Under the pieces are notes generated by a model that saw nothing but the letters and a program-made list of their open reading frames with translations, was not told the DNA's origin and did no database searches. Shown piece after piece: positions 1-9,432 of a DNA stretch of 64,000 nt. The number at the start of each line of letters is the position of its first letter. Within the stretch, counting starts at the first letter, position 1. This DNA is from Novosphingobium subterraneum. GTDB taxonomy: Bacteria; Pseudomonadota; Alphaproteobacteria; Sphingomonadales; Sphingomonadaceae. The position numbers and the translations under genes were made by a program. The stretch is taken from positions 62,001 to 126,000 of the forward strand of contig NZ_JRVC01000013.1 in the NCBI RefSeq assembly GCF_000807925.1. Reading direction: 5' to 3'.

Positions 1-449
1 TCGCTGGCACGCACGACCCGTTCGACCTTGGAGCCGATATGGTCGGTCGCGAACTCGCCCGACGCGCCGCGCTTGCCGATGATGACCAATGCAGCATCGG
101 CTTCACGCTCGACGATCGTCTCCACGATCCCTCCATGCAGGTGCATCGACGCGACCGTGATGCCCTGCTCCTTCAAGCGAGTGCCGCCTGCGTCCAGCAG
201 GATGCGCCCTTCCTCGATGGCAAGACGCCCCGCCGCTTCCTCGATGCGGGTCAGCTCTTCCAGCAGCTCGCTTTTGACACCGAGGCCGATCGCGCCGCTA
301 TGATCGTTGCGCGATGCCACGGCATCCTTGCGCTGGACGACGTGCAGCAGCTCGACATCGGCCCCGAGCCGGGTAGCGGCCCAGGCCGCCAGATCGACGA
401 CGCTGGTCGCGTAGGTGGATGCGTCGATACAGGCCAATATGCGGTTCAT
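1..449 (-). CDS. Universal stress protein (UspA family), 3' end outside the window
   Basis: The frame opens at an ATG on the minus strand at 449 and runs off the left edge after about 149 codons, so the C-terminus is missing. The N-terminus (MNRILACIDAS) is the first beta strand of the Usp fold with its nucleotide-site Asp. Near the truncated end, IIGKRGASGEF...HIGSKVERVV matches the G-x2-G-x(9-10)-G-S ATP-binding signature of ATP-binding Usp proteins. It lies 11 bp downstream of the SulP gene on the same strand, so the two are probably co-transcribed. Usp proteins often accompany low-oxygen and acetate/PHA genes, as found at the far right of the window; the link here is inference. Confidence 0.85.
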   Translation of the reverse strand, partial: MNRILACIDASTYATSVVDLAAWAATRLGADVELLHVVQRKDAVASRNDHSGAIGLGVKSELLEELTRIEEAAGRLAIEEGRILLDAGGTRLKEQGITVASMHLHGGIVETIVEREADAALVIIGKRGASGEFATDHIGSKVERVVRAS

Positions 450-460
450 AAGCCCTCTCC

Positions 461-1945
461 TCAGTGGGCGCCGAGCGCTGCTTCGGCGCCGGGCTTGTCA
501 TGGACGGCGAAGCGATCGACCATCGTCGCGCTCGCCTGATTGAGGCCGATGACCTCGACATGGGTGCCTTCGCGGCGGAACTTGAGGATCGCCTTGTCGA
601 GGCTCCCCACCGCCGAAATGTCCCAGAAGTGCGCGGCGGTCAGGTCGATGACCACATTGTCCAGCACCTCCTTGAAGTCGAAGGCGTCGGCGAACCGCTC
701 GGACGAGGCGAAGAACACCTGACCCGAGACGCGGTAGGTCCGCGTCCTGCCATCCGCGCTCAGCTCGGATGCCACGTCGAACAGGCGCTTGACCTTGCTG
801 GCGAAGAACAGACCGGACAGGATCACGCCTGCGACCACGCCTTGCGCCAGATCGTGCGTCGAGACGACAACCAGCACCGTCACCAGCATGACAACCGACG
901 ACTGCCACGGATGGCTCTTGAGGTTCCTGATCGATCCCCAGGAGAAGGTGCCGATCGACACCATAATCATCACCGCGACCAGCGCCGGCATCGGAATGCG
1001 GGCGACCAGCGGCCCCAGTACGACGATCAGGAACAGCAGGAACGCGCCCGACACAAAGGTGGAAAGGCGGGTGGAGCCGCCCGACTTCACGTTGATGACC
1101 GACTGCCCGATCATGGCGCAGCCGCCCATCCCGCCGAGGAAGCCGGTCAGAAAATTGGCGATACCCTGCCCCTTCATCTCGCGGCGCTTGTTCGATGGCG
1201 TGTCGGTCAGATCATCGACGATCTGCGCGGTCATCATCGATTCCAGCAGGCCAACCGCCGCCATCGTCAGCGAATAGGGGAAAATGATGCGCAGCGTTTC
1301 CAGCGTGAACGGCACCTGTGGGATGCCGAACGCTGGCAGCGACGAGGGCAGCTTGCCCATATCGCCCACCGTGTTGACCTTGATGCCGGCATAGATCGAG
1401 ACGATCGTCAGGATCACGATCGCGACCAGCGGCGACGGGATCGCCTTGGTCAGACGCGGGAACAGGTAGATGATCGCCAGGCCCGCCGCGACCATCGCGT
1501 AGGTTTCCCACCCGACGTTCGTTAGCTGGGGAAGCTGCGCGATGAAGATTAGGATCGCGAGCGCGTTGACGAAGCCGGTGATGACCGAGCGTGACACATA
1601 CTGCATCAGCAGGTCGAGCTTCAGGAAGCCGGCGACGCCCTGGATCAGTCCCATGAGGATGGTGGCGGCAAAGAGGTACTGGACGCCGTGATCGCGGATC
1701 AGCGGCAGGACAAGAACCGCAATGGCGGCGGTTGCGGCCGAAATCATGCCGGGGCGTCCGCCCACGAGCGAGATGATGACGGCGATGGAGAAGGAGGCAA
1801 ACAGCCCGACGCTTGGATCGACGCCGGCAATGATCGAGAAGCCGATGGCCTCCGGGATCAGCGCGAGCGCGACGACGATACCCGCAAGCACGTCGGCGCG
1901 CGGGTTCGAGAGCCATTCGCGTCGAAGCGAAGTAGCAAATGTCAT
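461..1945 (-). CDS. SulP-family anion permease with C-terminal STAS domain
   Basis: This is a 494-residue inner-membrane transporter. The N-terminal part has the SulP features: [17 protein letters not shown] in the first helix, and a long series of hydrophobic helices to about residue 380. The last ~110 residues form a cytoplasmic STAS domain ([12 protein letters not shown], then [21 protein letters not shown]). SulP proteins carry sulfate, bicarbonate or other anions; the substrate cannot be read from sequence. I chose the ATG at 1945. A TTG 17 codons upstream would extend the frame, but it adds only a poorly hydrophobic leader. The usp gene follows closely. No promoter was recognised upstream. 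Confidence 0.85.
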   Translation of the reverse strand: MTFATSLRREWLSNPRADVLAGIVVALALIPEAIGFSIIAGVDPSVGLFASFSIAVIISLVGGRPGMISAATAAIAVLVLPLIRDHGVQYLFAATILMGLIQGVAGFLKLDLLMQYVSRSVITGFVNALAILIFIAQLPQLTNVGWETYAMVAAGLAIIYLFPRLTKAIPSPLVAIVILTIVSIYAGIKVNTVGDMGKLPSSLPAFGIPQVPFTLETLRIIFPYSLTMAAVGLLESMMTAQIVDDLTDTPSNKRREMKGQGIANFLTGFLGGMGGCAMIGQSVINVKSGGSTRLSTFVSGAFLLFLIVVLGPLVARIPMPALVAVMIMVSIGTFSWGSIRNLKSHPWQSSVVMLVTVLVVVSTHDLAQGVVAGVILSGLFFASKVKRLFDVASELSADGRTRTYRVSGQVFFASSERFADAFDFKEVLDNVVIDLTAAHFWDISAVGSLDKAILKFRREGTHVEVIGLNQASATMVDRFAVHDKPGAEAALGAH

Positions 1946-2252
1946 GTAGAAACCTGATCGCAATAGCGAGGGGCGCACGCCGTCAGACGCGTTCAATCAA
2001 CGATACTCGGAAGCGAGGCCCAAATTCGCTAAGGTTATCCCGGGGATAGGCGCCGGGCCGAGCCACCCGAATCAATCCGGGTCCGTCGAAGGCCTCTAGA
2101 TAGTCACTGATCGGACCATATTGCAACTGCGAACATCAGCAGCCTGCATTCCCATAATACCATCCCATGCGAGACGGGATCGCAAAACCTTAGGGTGTCA
2201 TTCCGCCCTCAACCGTACCCGGCCGCGAGCGGCGCATTTTTCAACAGCCCCG
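1946..2252. other. Intergenic region, nothing recognised
   Basis: About 300 bp lie between the SulP start and the FTR1 remnant. I see no gene, repeat or clear promoter. The left border of the FTR1 homology near 2253 has no visible insertion-sequence end. Confidence 0.4.
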
Positions 2253-2639
2253 ATCCTTTTCTACGCCGCGCTCTCGACACAGGGTAACACCGCGATGCTG
2301 CTGGCCGGCGCCGGCGCAGCGATCAGCCTTCTCGCCGTCATCGCCTGGGCCATGCTCCGCTACAGCCGGACGCTGCCGATTACGCAGTTCTTCCGCTACA
2401 GCTCGTGGCTGATGGCCGCTCTGACGGTCGTGCTGGCCGGTAAGGGAGTCGCTGCCCTCCAAGAGGCGGGGATCATCGACATAGCGCCGCTCGCCAGCGT
2501 GCCACGTATCTCGATGTTGGGCCTGTTCCCGACATTTCAGTCGGTGCTGGCACAACTCCTGATGCTTGCCGTGATCGTGATCGGGTTTGCCTGGAACCGC
2601 CGCGCCAAGCCGCGGGCGGGCGGGCCGCTAGCCTACTAG
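2253..2639 (+). pseudogene. C-terminal fragment of an FTR1-family iron permease
   Basis: From about 2253 the frame reads ILFYAALSTQGNTA, then three hydrophobic segments, GKGVAALQEAG and an LGLFPTFQSVLAQ end, which is the typical C-terminal third of bacterial FTR1/EfeU high-affinity iron permeases. The essential N-terminal helices with the REGLE motifs are absent. The open frame continues upstream to 2121 but encodes unrelated Arg-rich sequence, so the gene is 5'-truncated. It ends at a TAG codon at 2637. It is most likely non-functional and marks an earlier deletion or rearrangement at the left edge of the metal-resistance region. Confidence 0.7.
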
Positions 2640-2765
2640 CGGCAGGGCAGACAACGCCCCTCTCTAAAGCGTTGCCGCAACCCTGACCGTGCATCGCACC
2701 GTCTCACGCGCCTTGGCTCGCAATGTAACGGGAGGGCGGCGGGGAAAGCGCCGCCCTCGGGCCAT

Positions 2766-3098
2766 TTACGCGGCCATCTTGTCGCAAGCCTCGGCGCACT
2801 TGCGACATGCGGCGACGCAATCCTCCATGCCGTCCAGCCCTTCGCAGCTCGACGCGCACGCCCGGCAAATCTCGGCGCACTCGCGGCAGATATGCCGGTG
2901 GTGTTCGGACTTGCGCGCCATGAAGTCGATCGCGACGCTGCAAATCTGGGCACAGTCCAGCATCAGCTTCATGTGCTGCGGCTCGGCGTGCCGCCCTCCC
3001 GCCTCCAGGCAGTGATTCATCGCCATGTGAAGGCAGGTGATGTGGCATTCGTGGCAGGCGTCGATGCACGCCTTCATCTCGGGATCGATCTGATGCAT
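2766..3098 (-). CDS. Cytosolic four-helix-bundle copper storage protein (Csp3-like)
   Basis: The 110-residue protein has no signal peptide and is packed with Cys in CxxxC and CxxC spacings (ACIDACHECHITC, DCAQIC, CRECAEICRAC, CVAACRKCAEAC). This is the DUF326/Csp pattern in which Cys line the core of a four-helix bundle and bind many Cu(I) ions. The lack of a leader points to the cytosolic Csp3 type, in contrast to the Tat-exported homologue at 26650. The start at 3098 follows GGAAGGAAAGACA; an ATG five codons upstream is part of that ribosome-binding region and is rejected. A MerR-type promoter ending at 3184 lies upstream, within the end of cueR, so the gene can be copper-induced separately from copA-cueR. 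Confidence 0.85.
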   Translation of the reverse strand: MHQIDPEMKACIDACHECHITCLHMAMNHCLEAGGRHAEPQHMKLMLDCAQICSVAIDFMARKSEHHRHICRECAEICRACASSCEGLDGMEDCVAACRKCAEACDKMAA

Positions 3099-3183
3099 TG
3101 TCTTTCCTTCCATATGCGCCCCGCTCCCCTCATAGATACGCGGTACTTGGCGCTATCCCTCGCCGCGGTTTGGACTTCACCGT

Positions 3184-3214
3184 CCTTACGGCTCGGACCA
3201 TCGTCCAAGGTCAA
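3184..3214 (-). promoter_or_regulatory. MerR-type promoter/operator for the copper storage gene
   Basis: On the minus strand a TTGACC -35 is followed after exactly 19 bp by GTAAGG. The long spacer carries the dyad GGACGATGGTCC. Over-long 19-bp spacers with an internal dyad are the hallmark of promoters activated by MerR-family proteins. The site overlaps the last codons of the cueR gene and points to the gene starting at 3098. Confidence 0.65.
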
Positions 3215-3639
3215 CCCTTTTCTTGCGCACAACGGAGAGTAACATGTTGAACTCCGACCGCAAGATCGTCCAGGATAGGGCAATCTGGCCGATCTCCGCC
3301 CGCGCAGCGACGCGCCAGATCTTCGAGCGACTTGCGCATCGCTCGGAGCTCGTGCTCCTTGCGCTCCATCTCCGCGGCTCGTGCAAGCGCGAGGGCCTTG
3401 ACCTCACCACTCGCCCGATCGCCGTCCTGCCACAGCGCAACGAGCTGGCCGATCTCCGAAATTGGGAAGCCGAGATCGCGCGCGCGTCGGATGAAACGCA
3501 GCATGTGCACCTCGCGTTCGTCATAGTCGCGGTAGCCGGAATCACGCCGCGTGGCCTTGGGGATGAGGCCGATCGCCTCATAATGGCGGATCATCCGCTG
3601 GCTGACGCCCGAAGCTTTGGCAGCTTGTCCTATATTCAC
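3211..3639 (-). CDS. cueR: CueR-like copper-responsive MerR-family regulator
   Basis: The 142-residue protein starts with the MerR winged helix (NIGQAAKASGVSQRMIRHYEAIGLI), then [10 protein letters not shown] and a dimerisation helix. It ends with C-AGGDRPD-C-PIL: two Cys separated by seven residues, the Cu(I)-binding loop spacing of CueR. The start is a GTG at 3639 with AGGAGACAATAC just upstream; longer ATG options lie inside the copA coding end and lack a site. It sits 11 bp after the copA stop in the same operon. It probably activates the divergent MerR-type promoters at 6132-6209. A second CueR gene is at 57844. Confidence 0.88.
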   Translation of the reverse strand: MNIGQAAKASGVSQRMIRHYEAIGLIPKATRRDSGYRDYDEREVHMLRFIRRARDLGFPISEIGQLVALWQDGDRASGEVKALALARAAEMERKEHELRAMRKSLEDLARRCAGGDRPDCPILDDLAVGVQHVTLRCAQEKG

Positions 3640-3650
3640 GTATTGTCTCC

Positions 3651-6104
3651 TCAAGCCGCTGTCGGACGCCAACGGCGAAGCGTCAGCGCATTGGCAGCGA
3701 CGCTGACGCTCGACAGCGCCATCGCCGCGCCGGCGATCACCGGGCTTAGATAACCGAACGCCGCCAGCGGAATGCCGATCAGATTGTAGATGAACGCCCA
3801 GAACAAGCCTTGGCGGATCTTGGCATAGGTCCGCTTCGAGATGTCGATCGCGTCCGCCACCAGGCGTGGATCGCCCCGCATCAGCGTGATGCCCGCTGCG
3901 TGCATGGCGACGTCAGTGCCAGTCGACATGGCGATGCCGACATCCGCTGCAGCGAGGGCAGGGGCATCGTTGACGCCGTCGCCGACCATGGCGACCGTGC
4001 GGTCCTCGGCCCGCAACGCCGCTACCGCATCCGACTTTCCTTCCGGCAGGACATTGGCGACGAAGTCGTCGATGCCGAGCTTGGCTGCGGCTGCGCGGGC
4101 GCTTCCCGCATTGTCTCCGGTCAGCATCACGCTGCGTATGCCGCGGCCATGCAGCGCCGCCACGGCGGCCGCGGCGGAAGCCTTCACCTCGTCGCCGAAC
4201 GCCAGCAGGCCGAGGAGGCGGCGTTCGGGCGCGCGCTCCGCAACCCAGGAGACCGTCCGTCCCTCGGCTTCCAGCCTGGCCGCCTCGGTGGCCAGCGGCG
4301 TCAGTGCGATAGCTTCGTCCTCCATCAAGCGCGTGCTGCCGAGGATCAGGTCGCGGCCGTTGACGTCTGCAGCAACCCCGCGGCCGGGCAGGCCGCGCAT
4401 CCCGCTGGCGCGGGCGGGTTCGACGCCTTCCGAGCTGGCCCACGCCATGACGGCCCGTGCGAGCGGATGCTCGCTTCCGGCCTGAAGCGCCGCGGCGAGC
4501 GCGATGAGATCGGTGCGCTCGACCCCGGCGGCGGGCAGTCCGGCCAGCAGCGAGGGCTTGCCTTCGGTCAGCGTGCCGGTCTTGTCGAACGCAACGACAT
4601 TGATGCGGTGCGCGGTCTCCAGCGCCTCGGCATCCTTGATGAGCACGCCGGCCCGCGCGGCAACGCCCGTACCGGCCATGATCGCGGTCGGAGTGGCTAG
4701 GCCGAGCGCGCACGGGCAGGCGATGACGAGCACCGCGACCGCGTTCAGGATCGCGACTTCCACTCCGGCGCCGGCGATCAGCCATCCGGCGAGGGTAAGC
4801 GCGGCTATGACGAGGACGATTGGCACGAACACGGCACTGACTTTGTCGACGAGCCGCTGGATCGGAGCCTTGGCGCCTTGCGCGCTTTCGACCAGGCGCA
4901 CGATGCGGGCGAGGGTGGTCTCAGCCCCCACCGCCGTCGTCTCGACCAGGATGAGCCCGTCCGCGTTGATCGATCCGCCGGTCACTGGGTCTCCAGCGGC
5001 CTTGGCGACCGGAAGGCTCTCTCCGGTGAGCATGGATTCATCGACATGGGTCGCTCCCTCGATCAGTCGTCCATCGACGGGGATGCGCTCCCCGGGCCGG
5101 ACGCGGACGCGGTCACCCGAGCGCACCTCCGCCAGGGCAATCTCTCGTTCGCTGCCGTCGGTGCCGACAACGCGAGCCTGGTCGGGCCGCAGCGCCATCA
5201 GCGCGCGGATCGCCTCTCCGGTCTGACGCTTGGCGCGGCCTTCGAGCCATTTGCCGAGCAGGATAAGGGTGATGACGACGGCCGAAGCCTCGAAGTAATA
5301 ATGCGCGTCCATGCCGTGCATCGGCGCGAACAGCAGCTGGTAGAGGCTGAGCCCATAGGCGGCCGATGTGCCGATCGCGACCAGCAGGTCCATATTGCCG
5401 GTTCGGGCGCGCGCGGCCTTCCAACCCGCGCGATAGAAGCGCGCGCCCAGCCAGAACTGCACGGGCGTCGCGAGCAGCAGCTGGATCCAGCCCGGCACGG
5501 CCACCTCGATACCGAACGGGGCCAGCAGCATCGGAAAGACAAGCGGCAGCGACAGCGCCGCGGCGATCAGCACATGGCGGAGCTCTCTTGTTGCGGCGGC
5601 GTCGCGCCGGGCGTCCTCGGCGCCGCGTTCCGCCTCCGCCGATCCGGTGCGCGCTGATGCAGTGTAGCCAGCACTTTCGACAGCCTCGACCAAGACATAA
5701 GCGGGGACGTCACCCGCCGTTTCGATCCGCGCCGTCTCGGCCGCCAGGTTGACACTCGCGGAGCGGACGCCGGGCACTTTCAGCAGCGCCTTCTCGACCC
5801 GGGTGACGCAGGACGCGCAGGTCATGCCGGTGATCGTCAGCTCGGTCGTCTGTGTCACCGGGGTGTAGCCCGCCGCAAGAACCGCATCGGCTACGGCAGC
5901 GACATCGGATCGTCCATCGACGAACTCGACATTCGCGCGCTCCGTCGCGAGATTGACCGAGACGCCGGCAACGCCCTGCACCCCGGCGATGGCGCGCTCC
6001 ACCCGCCCGACGCACGTCGCGCAGGTCATGCCATCGATGGCCAGCGACAGCCTTTCGTCGCTTCTCGTCTGTGCCTGCATTGGCAGCTGCGCCCGGGCGT
6101 TCAT
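3651..6104 (-). CDS. copA: Cu(+)-exporting P1B-type ATPase with two HMA domains
   Basis: This 817-residue inner-membrane ATPase exports cytoplasmic Cu(I). Two N-terminal metal-binding domains carry GMTCATC and GMTCASC. Downstream are the transmembrane metal site in [12 protein letters not shown], the TGES actuator loop, the DKTGTLTEG phosphorylation site, the SEHPLARA nucleotide-domain signature and the [10 protein letters not shown] hinge. The start is the ATG at 6104 preceded by GGAGACGACC. A GTG at 6146 would lie inside the promoter spacer and is excluded. It is followed by cueR and is divergent from copZ. Expression is expected from the MerR-type promoter at 6132-6162. Confidence 0.95.
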   Translation of the reverse strand: MNARAQLPMQAQTRSDERLSLAIDGMTCATCVGRVERAIAGVQGVAGVSVNLATERANVEFVDGRSDVAAVADAVLAAGYTPVTQTTELTITGMTCASCVTRVEKALLKVPGVRSASVNLAAETARIETAGDVPAYVLVEAVESAGYTASARTGSAEAERGAEDARRDAAATRELRHVLIAAALSLPLVFPMLLAPFGIEVAVPGWIQLLLATPVQFWLGARFYRAGWKAARARTGNMDLLVAIGTSAAYGLSLYQLLFAPMHGMDAHYYFEASAVVITLILLGKWLEGRAKRQTGEAIRALMALRPDQARVVGTDGSEREIALAEVRSGDRVRVRPGERIPVDGRLIEGATHVDESMLTGESLPVAKAAGDPVTGGSINADGLILVETTAVGAETTLARIVRLVESAQGAKAPIQRLVDKVSAVFVPIVLVIAALTLAGWLIAGAGVEVAILNAVAVLVIACPCALGLATPTAIMAGTGVAARAGVLIKDAEALETAHRINVVAFDKTGTLTEGKPSLLAGLPAAGVERTDLIALAAALQAGSEHPLARAVMAWASSEGVEPARASGMRGLPGRGVAADVNGRDLILGSTRLMEDEAIALTPLATEAARLEAEGRTVSWVAERAPERRLLGLLAFGDEVKASAAAAVAALHGRGIRSVMLTGDNAGSARAAAAKLGIDDFVANVLPEGKSDAVAALRAEDRTVAMVGDGVNDAPALAAADVGIAMSTGTDVAMHAAGITLMRGDPRLVADAIDISKRTYAKIRQGLFWAFIYNLIGIPLAAFGYLSPVIAGAAMALSSVSVAANALTLRRWRPTAA

Positions 6105-6131
6105 GGTCGTCTCCACTACTGAGTCGACGGC

Positions 6132-6162
6132 CTTATGGTCCCTCACATTGTGTCAAGGTCAA
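6132..6162 (-). promoter_or_regulatory. MerR/CueR-type promoter of copA-cueR
   Basis: Minus-strand TTGACC (6162-6157), 19-bp spacer, CATAAG (6137-6132). The spacer has the dyad TTGACACAATGTGAG. It faces copA and is paired back-to-back with the copZ promoter 16 bp away. Confidence 0.75.
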
Positions 6163-6178
6163 CAGCTAAATTCACCTC

Positions 6179-6209
6179 TTGACCCTGACACAGTGTCAAG
6201 CCCCATATT
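6179..6209 (+). promoter_or_regulatory. MerR/CueR-type promoter of copZ
   Basis: Plus-strand TTGACC (6179-6184), 19-bp spacer with the dyad TGACACAGTGTCA, then CATATT (6204-6209), 29 bp before the copZ start. The same dyad recurs at the second ATPase gene (55434-55464). Confidence 0.78.
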
Positions 6210-6238
6210 TGTTTCATCCACCTTATGGGAGAACGAAG

Positions 6239-6433
6239 ATGATCGACTTCAAAGTTCAGGGAATGACCTGCGGAGGCTGTGCGCGCGGTGTGACCAACGC
6301 GCTTCAGCGCGTCGATGCCAATGCCGTCGTCAACATCGATTTGGCGAGAAAGACCGTTTCGGTAAACTCGACGGCCGATGTACAGCAGCTCAAGCAGGCC
6401 ATCGAGAAAGCCGGCTTCGCGGTGACGCAATAA
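6239..6433 (+). CDS. copZ: Copper chaperone CopZ (HMA domain)
   Basis: The 64-residue protein is a single ferredoxin-like HMA domain: MIDFKVQGMTCGGCARGVTNAL, with the MTCGGC Cu(I)-binding motif, and ends KQAIEKAGFAVTQ. It would carry Cu(I) to the divergently transcribed CopA. The ATG at 6239 follows GGGAGAACGAAG; an upstream TTG would start within the promoter. A strong nested hairpin lies 29 bp after the stop codon. Confidence 0.93.
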   Translation: MIDFKVQGMTCGGCARGVTNALQRVDANAVVNIDLARKTVSVNSTADVQQLKQAIEKAGFAVTQ

Positions 6434-6461
6434 AGCCCCATTTTGCCTAAGGGATTTGCGG

Positions 6462-6506
6462 GGCGGGCGCGTAAAACAATTGTGCGGTGATCCGCACGCG
6501 CCCGCC
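6462..6506. terminator. Nested GC-rich hairpin downstream of copZ
   Basis: An 11-bp perfect inverted repeat (GGCGGGCGCGT at 6462-6472, ACGCGCCCGCC at 6496-6506) encloses a second stem, GTGCGG/CCGCAC (6482-6487, 6492-6497), that shares two bases with it. The structures compete at their edge. There is no U-run, so it may be a Rho-associated or processing hairpin rather than a classical terminator. Confidence 0.5.
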
Positions 6507-6550
6507 TCGCGATCATAAGTACAGGGGGACTGTATGCGTTCCGCAGCACA

Positions 6551-7486
6551 ATGAATGAGGGTGGCAGATTGATGACCGACGGTGAGCGCAGTGGGTCAGG
6601 GAGCGACAAGGACGCCCTCGAAGTCGTCCTCATCACAGGTGCGAGCGGCTTTACAGCCGCCGCGCTAGTTGCCCAGCCGAGGGAACGCTACACGGTTGTC
6701 GGCCTGGATCGTGTCGGTCCTCCAGACCCGCGGCCGCCCGCGTCGGCAATCGGCTATGACATCACGGGCAACCCCAATCCGCTCTACGACAAGGCCACCG
6801 TGCACGACACCCGCCGGCTGATTGACGGGCTCCGGTCGTTCGACGTCGAGCAATTCGTCTTCGCCAGCACAATGCTGGTTCATAAGCCTGCCGCCACTCC
6901 GGAAGAGCGCATCAGCGAGGAGTCGCCAATCGGTGCGTCCTAGGCGTATCCACAGTCGAAAGTTGTTGCCGAAGCACTGCTGCACGCGAGGCGCGGTAAG
7001 ATTCCCGTCGTCTTCCTCCCCGCCGCCGGAGTTTACGACGGCGACGGGCGCTCGGCGTTACTCGCGCAGCAGATATCCCAGATCTACGAGCATCGCGTGA
7101 TCTCGCACTTTTATCACGGGATGCTGCGTGCGGCATCGGCGCACCGCGACGACTTGGCCGATGCCGTGCTTCGCCTGGTCGATCGGCGGCACGACCTTTC
7201 GGCCGAGCTGCCGCTGCTCATCGGCGCGCCCGGCTATGCCGAGATCCAGGACATCGTGGGCGAGGCGCTCGACGGCGAGGTCCGGAAGACTATCCGGATT
7301 CCGTAGCCGCTCGCGAAGGCCGGGATCATCCTGCAGAACGAAGCGCTCGGCAGCGACGACTTCATCCAGCCCTGGATGATCGACAGCAGCAACGACCACT
7401 ATATCCTCGATATCTCCCGCGCGCGTTCGCTGCTCGGATGGTAGCCGAAACACAGTCTCCGCGACACGCTGCCCGCGATCGTCACC
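6551..7486 (+). pseudogene. NAD-dependent epimerase/dehydratase family, three in-frame amber stops
   Basis: The frame from 6551 shows the Rossmann motif VVLITGASGF, then FVFASTMLVH, AYPQSK (YxxxK-like), VVFLPAAGVYD and LDISRARSLLGW, as in extended SDR epimerases. TAG codons interrupt it at 6941, 7304 and 7442 without any frame change. Family context at these places (W-AYP, IP-K-PLAK, GW-E-P) suggests Trp, Lys and Glu were lost by single-base changes. About 25-30 residues usually found after the first strand are also missing, in frame. The 3' end runs to about 7486, next to the convergent MFS gene. Non-functional unless amber codons are suppressed. Confidence 0.75.
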
Positions 7487-7509
7487 GCTCGCTTTCACAC
7501 TCACTGCCG

Positions 7510-8844
7510 CTACTGGATCGGCCAGCGTGGATGCAGCTCGTCGATCACGAACGCGTGGCGGGCGCGACCGCCCGGATGCCCTTCGAGAAGATGGGGATGA
7601 TCGAGTGGCAGATCGTCATGCCTGTGTGCTACCACTTCGGCGTCTTCACTGGGCCAGATGCGGAACGCAATCACCGTGCCGATTAGCGCCAGCACAGCGG
7701 CCGCAGCGAACGCGGCGCCCATGCCGCCGAATGCGCCGATCTGACCTGCCAGTGGATAGGCAATTAGCCAGCACACATGGCTAAGCGCGAATTGCGCTGC
7801 AAACAGGGCGGGCCGATCCTGCCCGCCCGAAGAGCGGCGTAGCAGCCGGCCACCAGGCGTAATGCTGGCCGAATAGGCAATGCCAAGTGCTAACCAGCCC
7901 ACGAGGATCACGCCCCAATAATGGGGGGCGGCGTGGTCCTGCCAAGACAAGGCGAGCGCCGCCAGCGTGACCGTCATAGCCGAAGCGGCCGACAGCATCA
8001 CTGTCCGATCGGAGAGCCGTTCAAGCAAACGCGGCAGCAACAGCGCCGCCAGCATCGAGCCGCCACCGAAAGCGGCGAGCGTGATCGCCATCGCGCTCTG
8101 TCCACGCCCAAGGGCCGACTGTACCAGCACTGGCGTATTAACAATCACCATCGCACTGGCCGCGGCGGCTGCAAGAGTCACGGCGAGCAGGCCACGAAGC
8201 CGAGGCGTTTTGAGGTAAAGCCGGGCGCCGCGCGTGGTATTATAATAGATGCCGCCCGTCGGCCGGCTGGCAGCGGCCCGCGGAAGCACGGTCGTCAACA
8301 CAAGAAGGGCCGAACAGGCAAAACCGATTGCAGTGCCTGAGAACAGCCAGTGGAAGCTCATAACCGTAAGCAGCGCGGCAGCGAGCATCGGGCTTGTCAG
8401 GCTTTCCATGTCATAGGCGAGGCGAGAGAGGGACAGCGCCTTAGTATAGTCCTGTTCCTCGGGCAGCACGTCAGGGATGGTCGCCTGGAAGGTCGGCGTG
8501 AACCCTGCCGAAGCCGATTGCAGCACGAAGATCAGTACGTAGATTTGCCACACCTGATCGATGAAGGGCAGCGCGAGCGCGACCAGGCAACGGATCAGGT
8601 CCATCGCGATGAGGAAACTACGGCGCGGCAATCGGTTTGCATAGGCGCCGACAATCGGGGCCACACCGATATAAGCGATCATCTTGATCGCCATCGCTGT
8701 GCCCAGCACGGCACCCGCGTCAGCACCAGCGACGTCATAGGCGAGCAGGCCCAACGCGACGGTAGCGAGGCCGGTGCCGATCAGCGCGATGATCTGGGCC
8801 AAGAACAGATGGCGATAGGTTCGGTTGGCCAATATTTTGAGCAT
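7510..8844 (-). CDS. MFS transporter with histidine-rich C-terminal tail
   Basis: The 444-residue protein has about 12 hydrophobic helices, starting with LANRTYRHLFLAQIIALIGTG, and an RLPRR loop between helices 2 and 3, as in the DHA3/enterobactin-exporter-like MFS branch. Its C-terminus is cytoplasmic and His/Asp-rich (HRHDDLPLDHPHL, then RHAFVIDELHPRW), recalling the metal-binding tails of nickel exporters such as NreB. Neighbours YqaA, an anchor protein and HupE/UreJ suggest a nickel/cobalt or general metal role; the substrate is inferred. The start is the ATG at 8844; the stop is TAG. Confidence 0.75.
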   Translation of the reverse strand: MLKILANRTYRHLFLAQIIALIGTGLATVALGLLAYDVAGADAGAVLGTAMAIKMIAYIGVAPIVGAYANRLPRRSFLIAMDLIRCLVALALPFIDQVWQIYVLIFVLQSASAGFTPTFQATIPDVLPEEQDYTKALSLSRLAYDMESLTSPMLAAALLTVMSFHWLFSGTAIGFACSALLVLTTVLPRAAASRPTGGIYYNTTRGARLYLKTPRLRGLLAVTLAAAAASAMVIVNTPVLVQSALGRGQSAMAITLAAFGGGSMLAALLLPRLLERLSDRTVMLSAASAMTVTLAALALSWQDHAAPHYWGVILVGWLALGIAYSASITPGGRLLRRSSGGQDRPALFAAQFALSHVCWLIAYPLAGQIGAFGGMGAAFAAAAVLALIGTVIAFRIWPSEDAEVVAHRHDDLPLDHPHLLEGHPGGRARHAFVIDELHPRWPIQ

Positions 8845-8881
8845 GGCTACCTCGTTGGGCCCGTGAGACTGGTCTGCAGCC

Positions 8882-9388
8882 TCATGCGGTCAGATAACCA
8901 TGCGCCACCATCAGCACTAGATAGCGTCCGGATTTGGCGATCGTGACCAGCAGGAGGAAGCGGGAAAGCGGCGTGCGCAAGACGCCGGCGATAAGCGTCA
9001 GGGGATCGCCGATGATGGGCAGCCATGAGAACAGCAGGGAAAGCGCGCCGAACCGGCGATAGCGCCTTTCCGCTTTCGCCATTGCGGTCTCCGAGACCGG
9101 GAACCAGCGGGCGCCGCGATGATGCGCGAGAAAGCGGCCAAGCGCCCAGTTGAGTGTTGAGCCCAGCACATTGCCCACCGACGCGGCCAGGAGCAGCGGG
9201 ACCGGCTCGAACCTTCCGGAAGCCAGCATGGCGAGCAGCAGCAGTTCGGATTGTGCCGGCAGCAGGGTTGCAGCAACCAGCGCAGCCAGAAACAGGCCAG
9301 GATAACCCAGCGCGAGAAGATCGATGTCCGGCAGCTGAAAACTCTCCGGTAAAACGCATGACGCCGACGATCCCACCGCGCTGTTCAT
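8882..9388 (-). CDS. YqaA/DedA-type (VTT domain) membrane protein
   Basis: About 168 residues. YPGLFLAALVAATLLPAQSE and the later SWLPIIGDPLTLIAGVLR match the YqaA branch of the SNARE-associated/DedA (VTT) family: a re-entrant loop with E/D-x3-P-type motifs, then TM helices. These proteins affect membrane homeostasis and are often found in metal-resistance clusters, with no assigned substrate. An ATG at 9388 is used; a GTG at 9400 is equally possible, as neither has a clear ribosome-binding site. It precedes the MFS gene by 37 bp on the same strand. Confidence 0.7.
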   Translation of the reverse strand: MNSAVGSSASCVLPESFQLPDIDLLALGYPGLFLAALVAATLLPAQSELLLLAMLASGRFEPVPLLLAASVGNVLGSTLNWALGRFLAHHRGARWFPVSETAMAKAERRYRRFGALSLLFSWLPIIGDPLTLIAGVLRTPLSRFLLLVTIAKSGRYLVLMVAHGYLTA

Positions 9389-9432
9389 GAGGGCTCGCAC
9401 GGCGGGATTCGATCGGACGAGATGCAGCGATG

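Noticed and set aside
6102..6146. GTG start for the CopA ATPase at 6146
   Set aside because: It falls inside the 19-bp promoter spacer; the ATG at 6104 has a ribosome-binding site.
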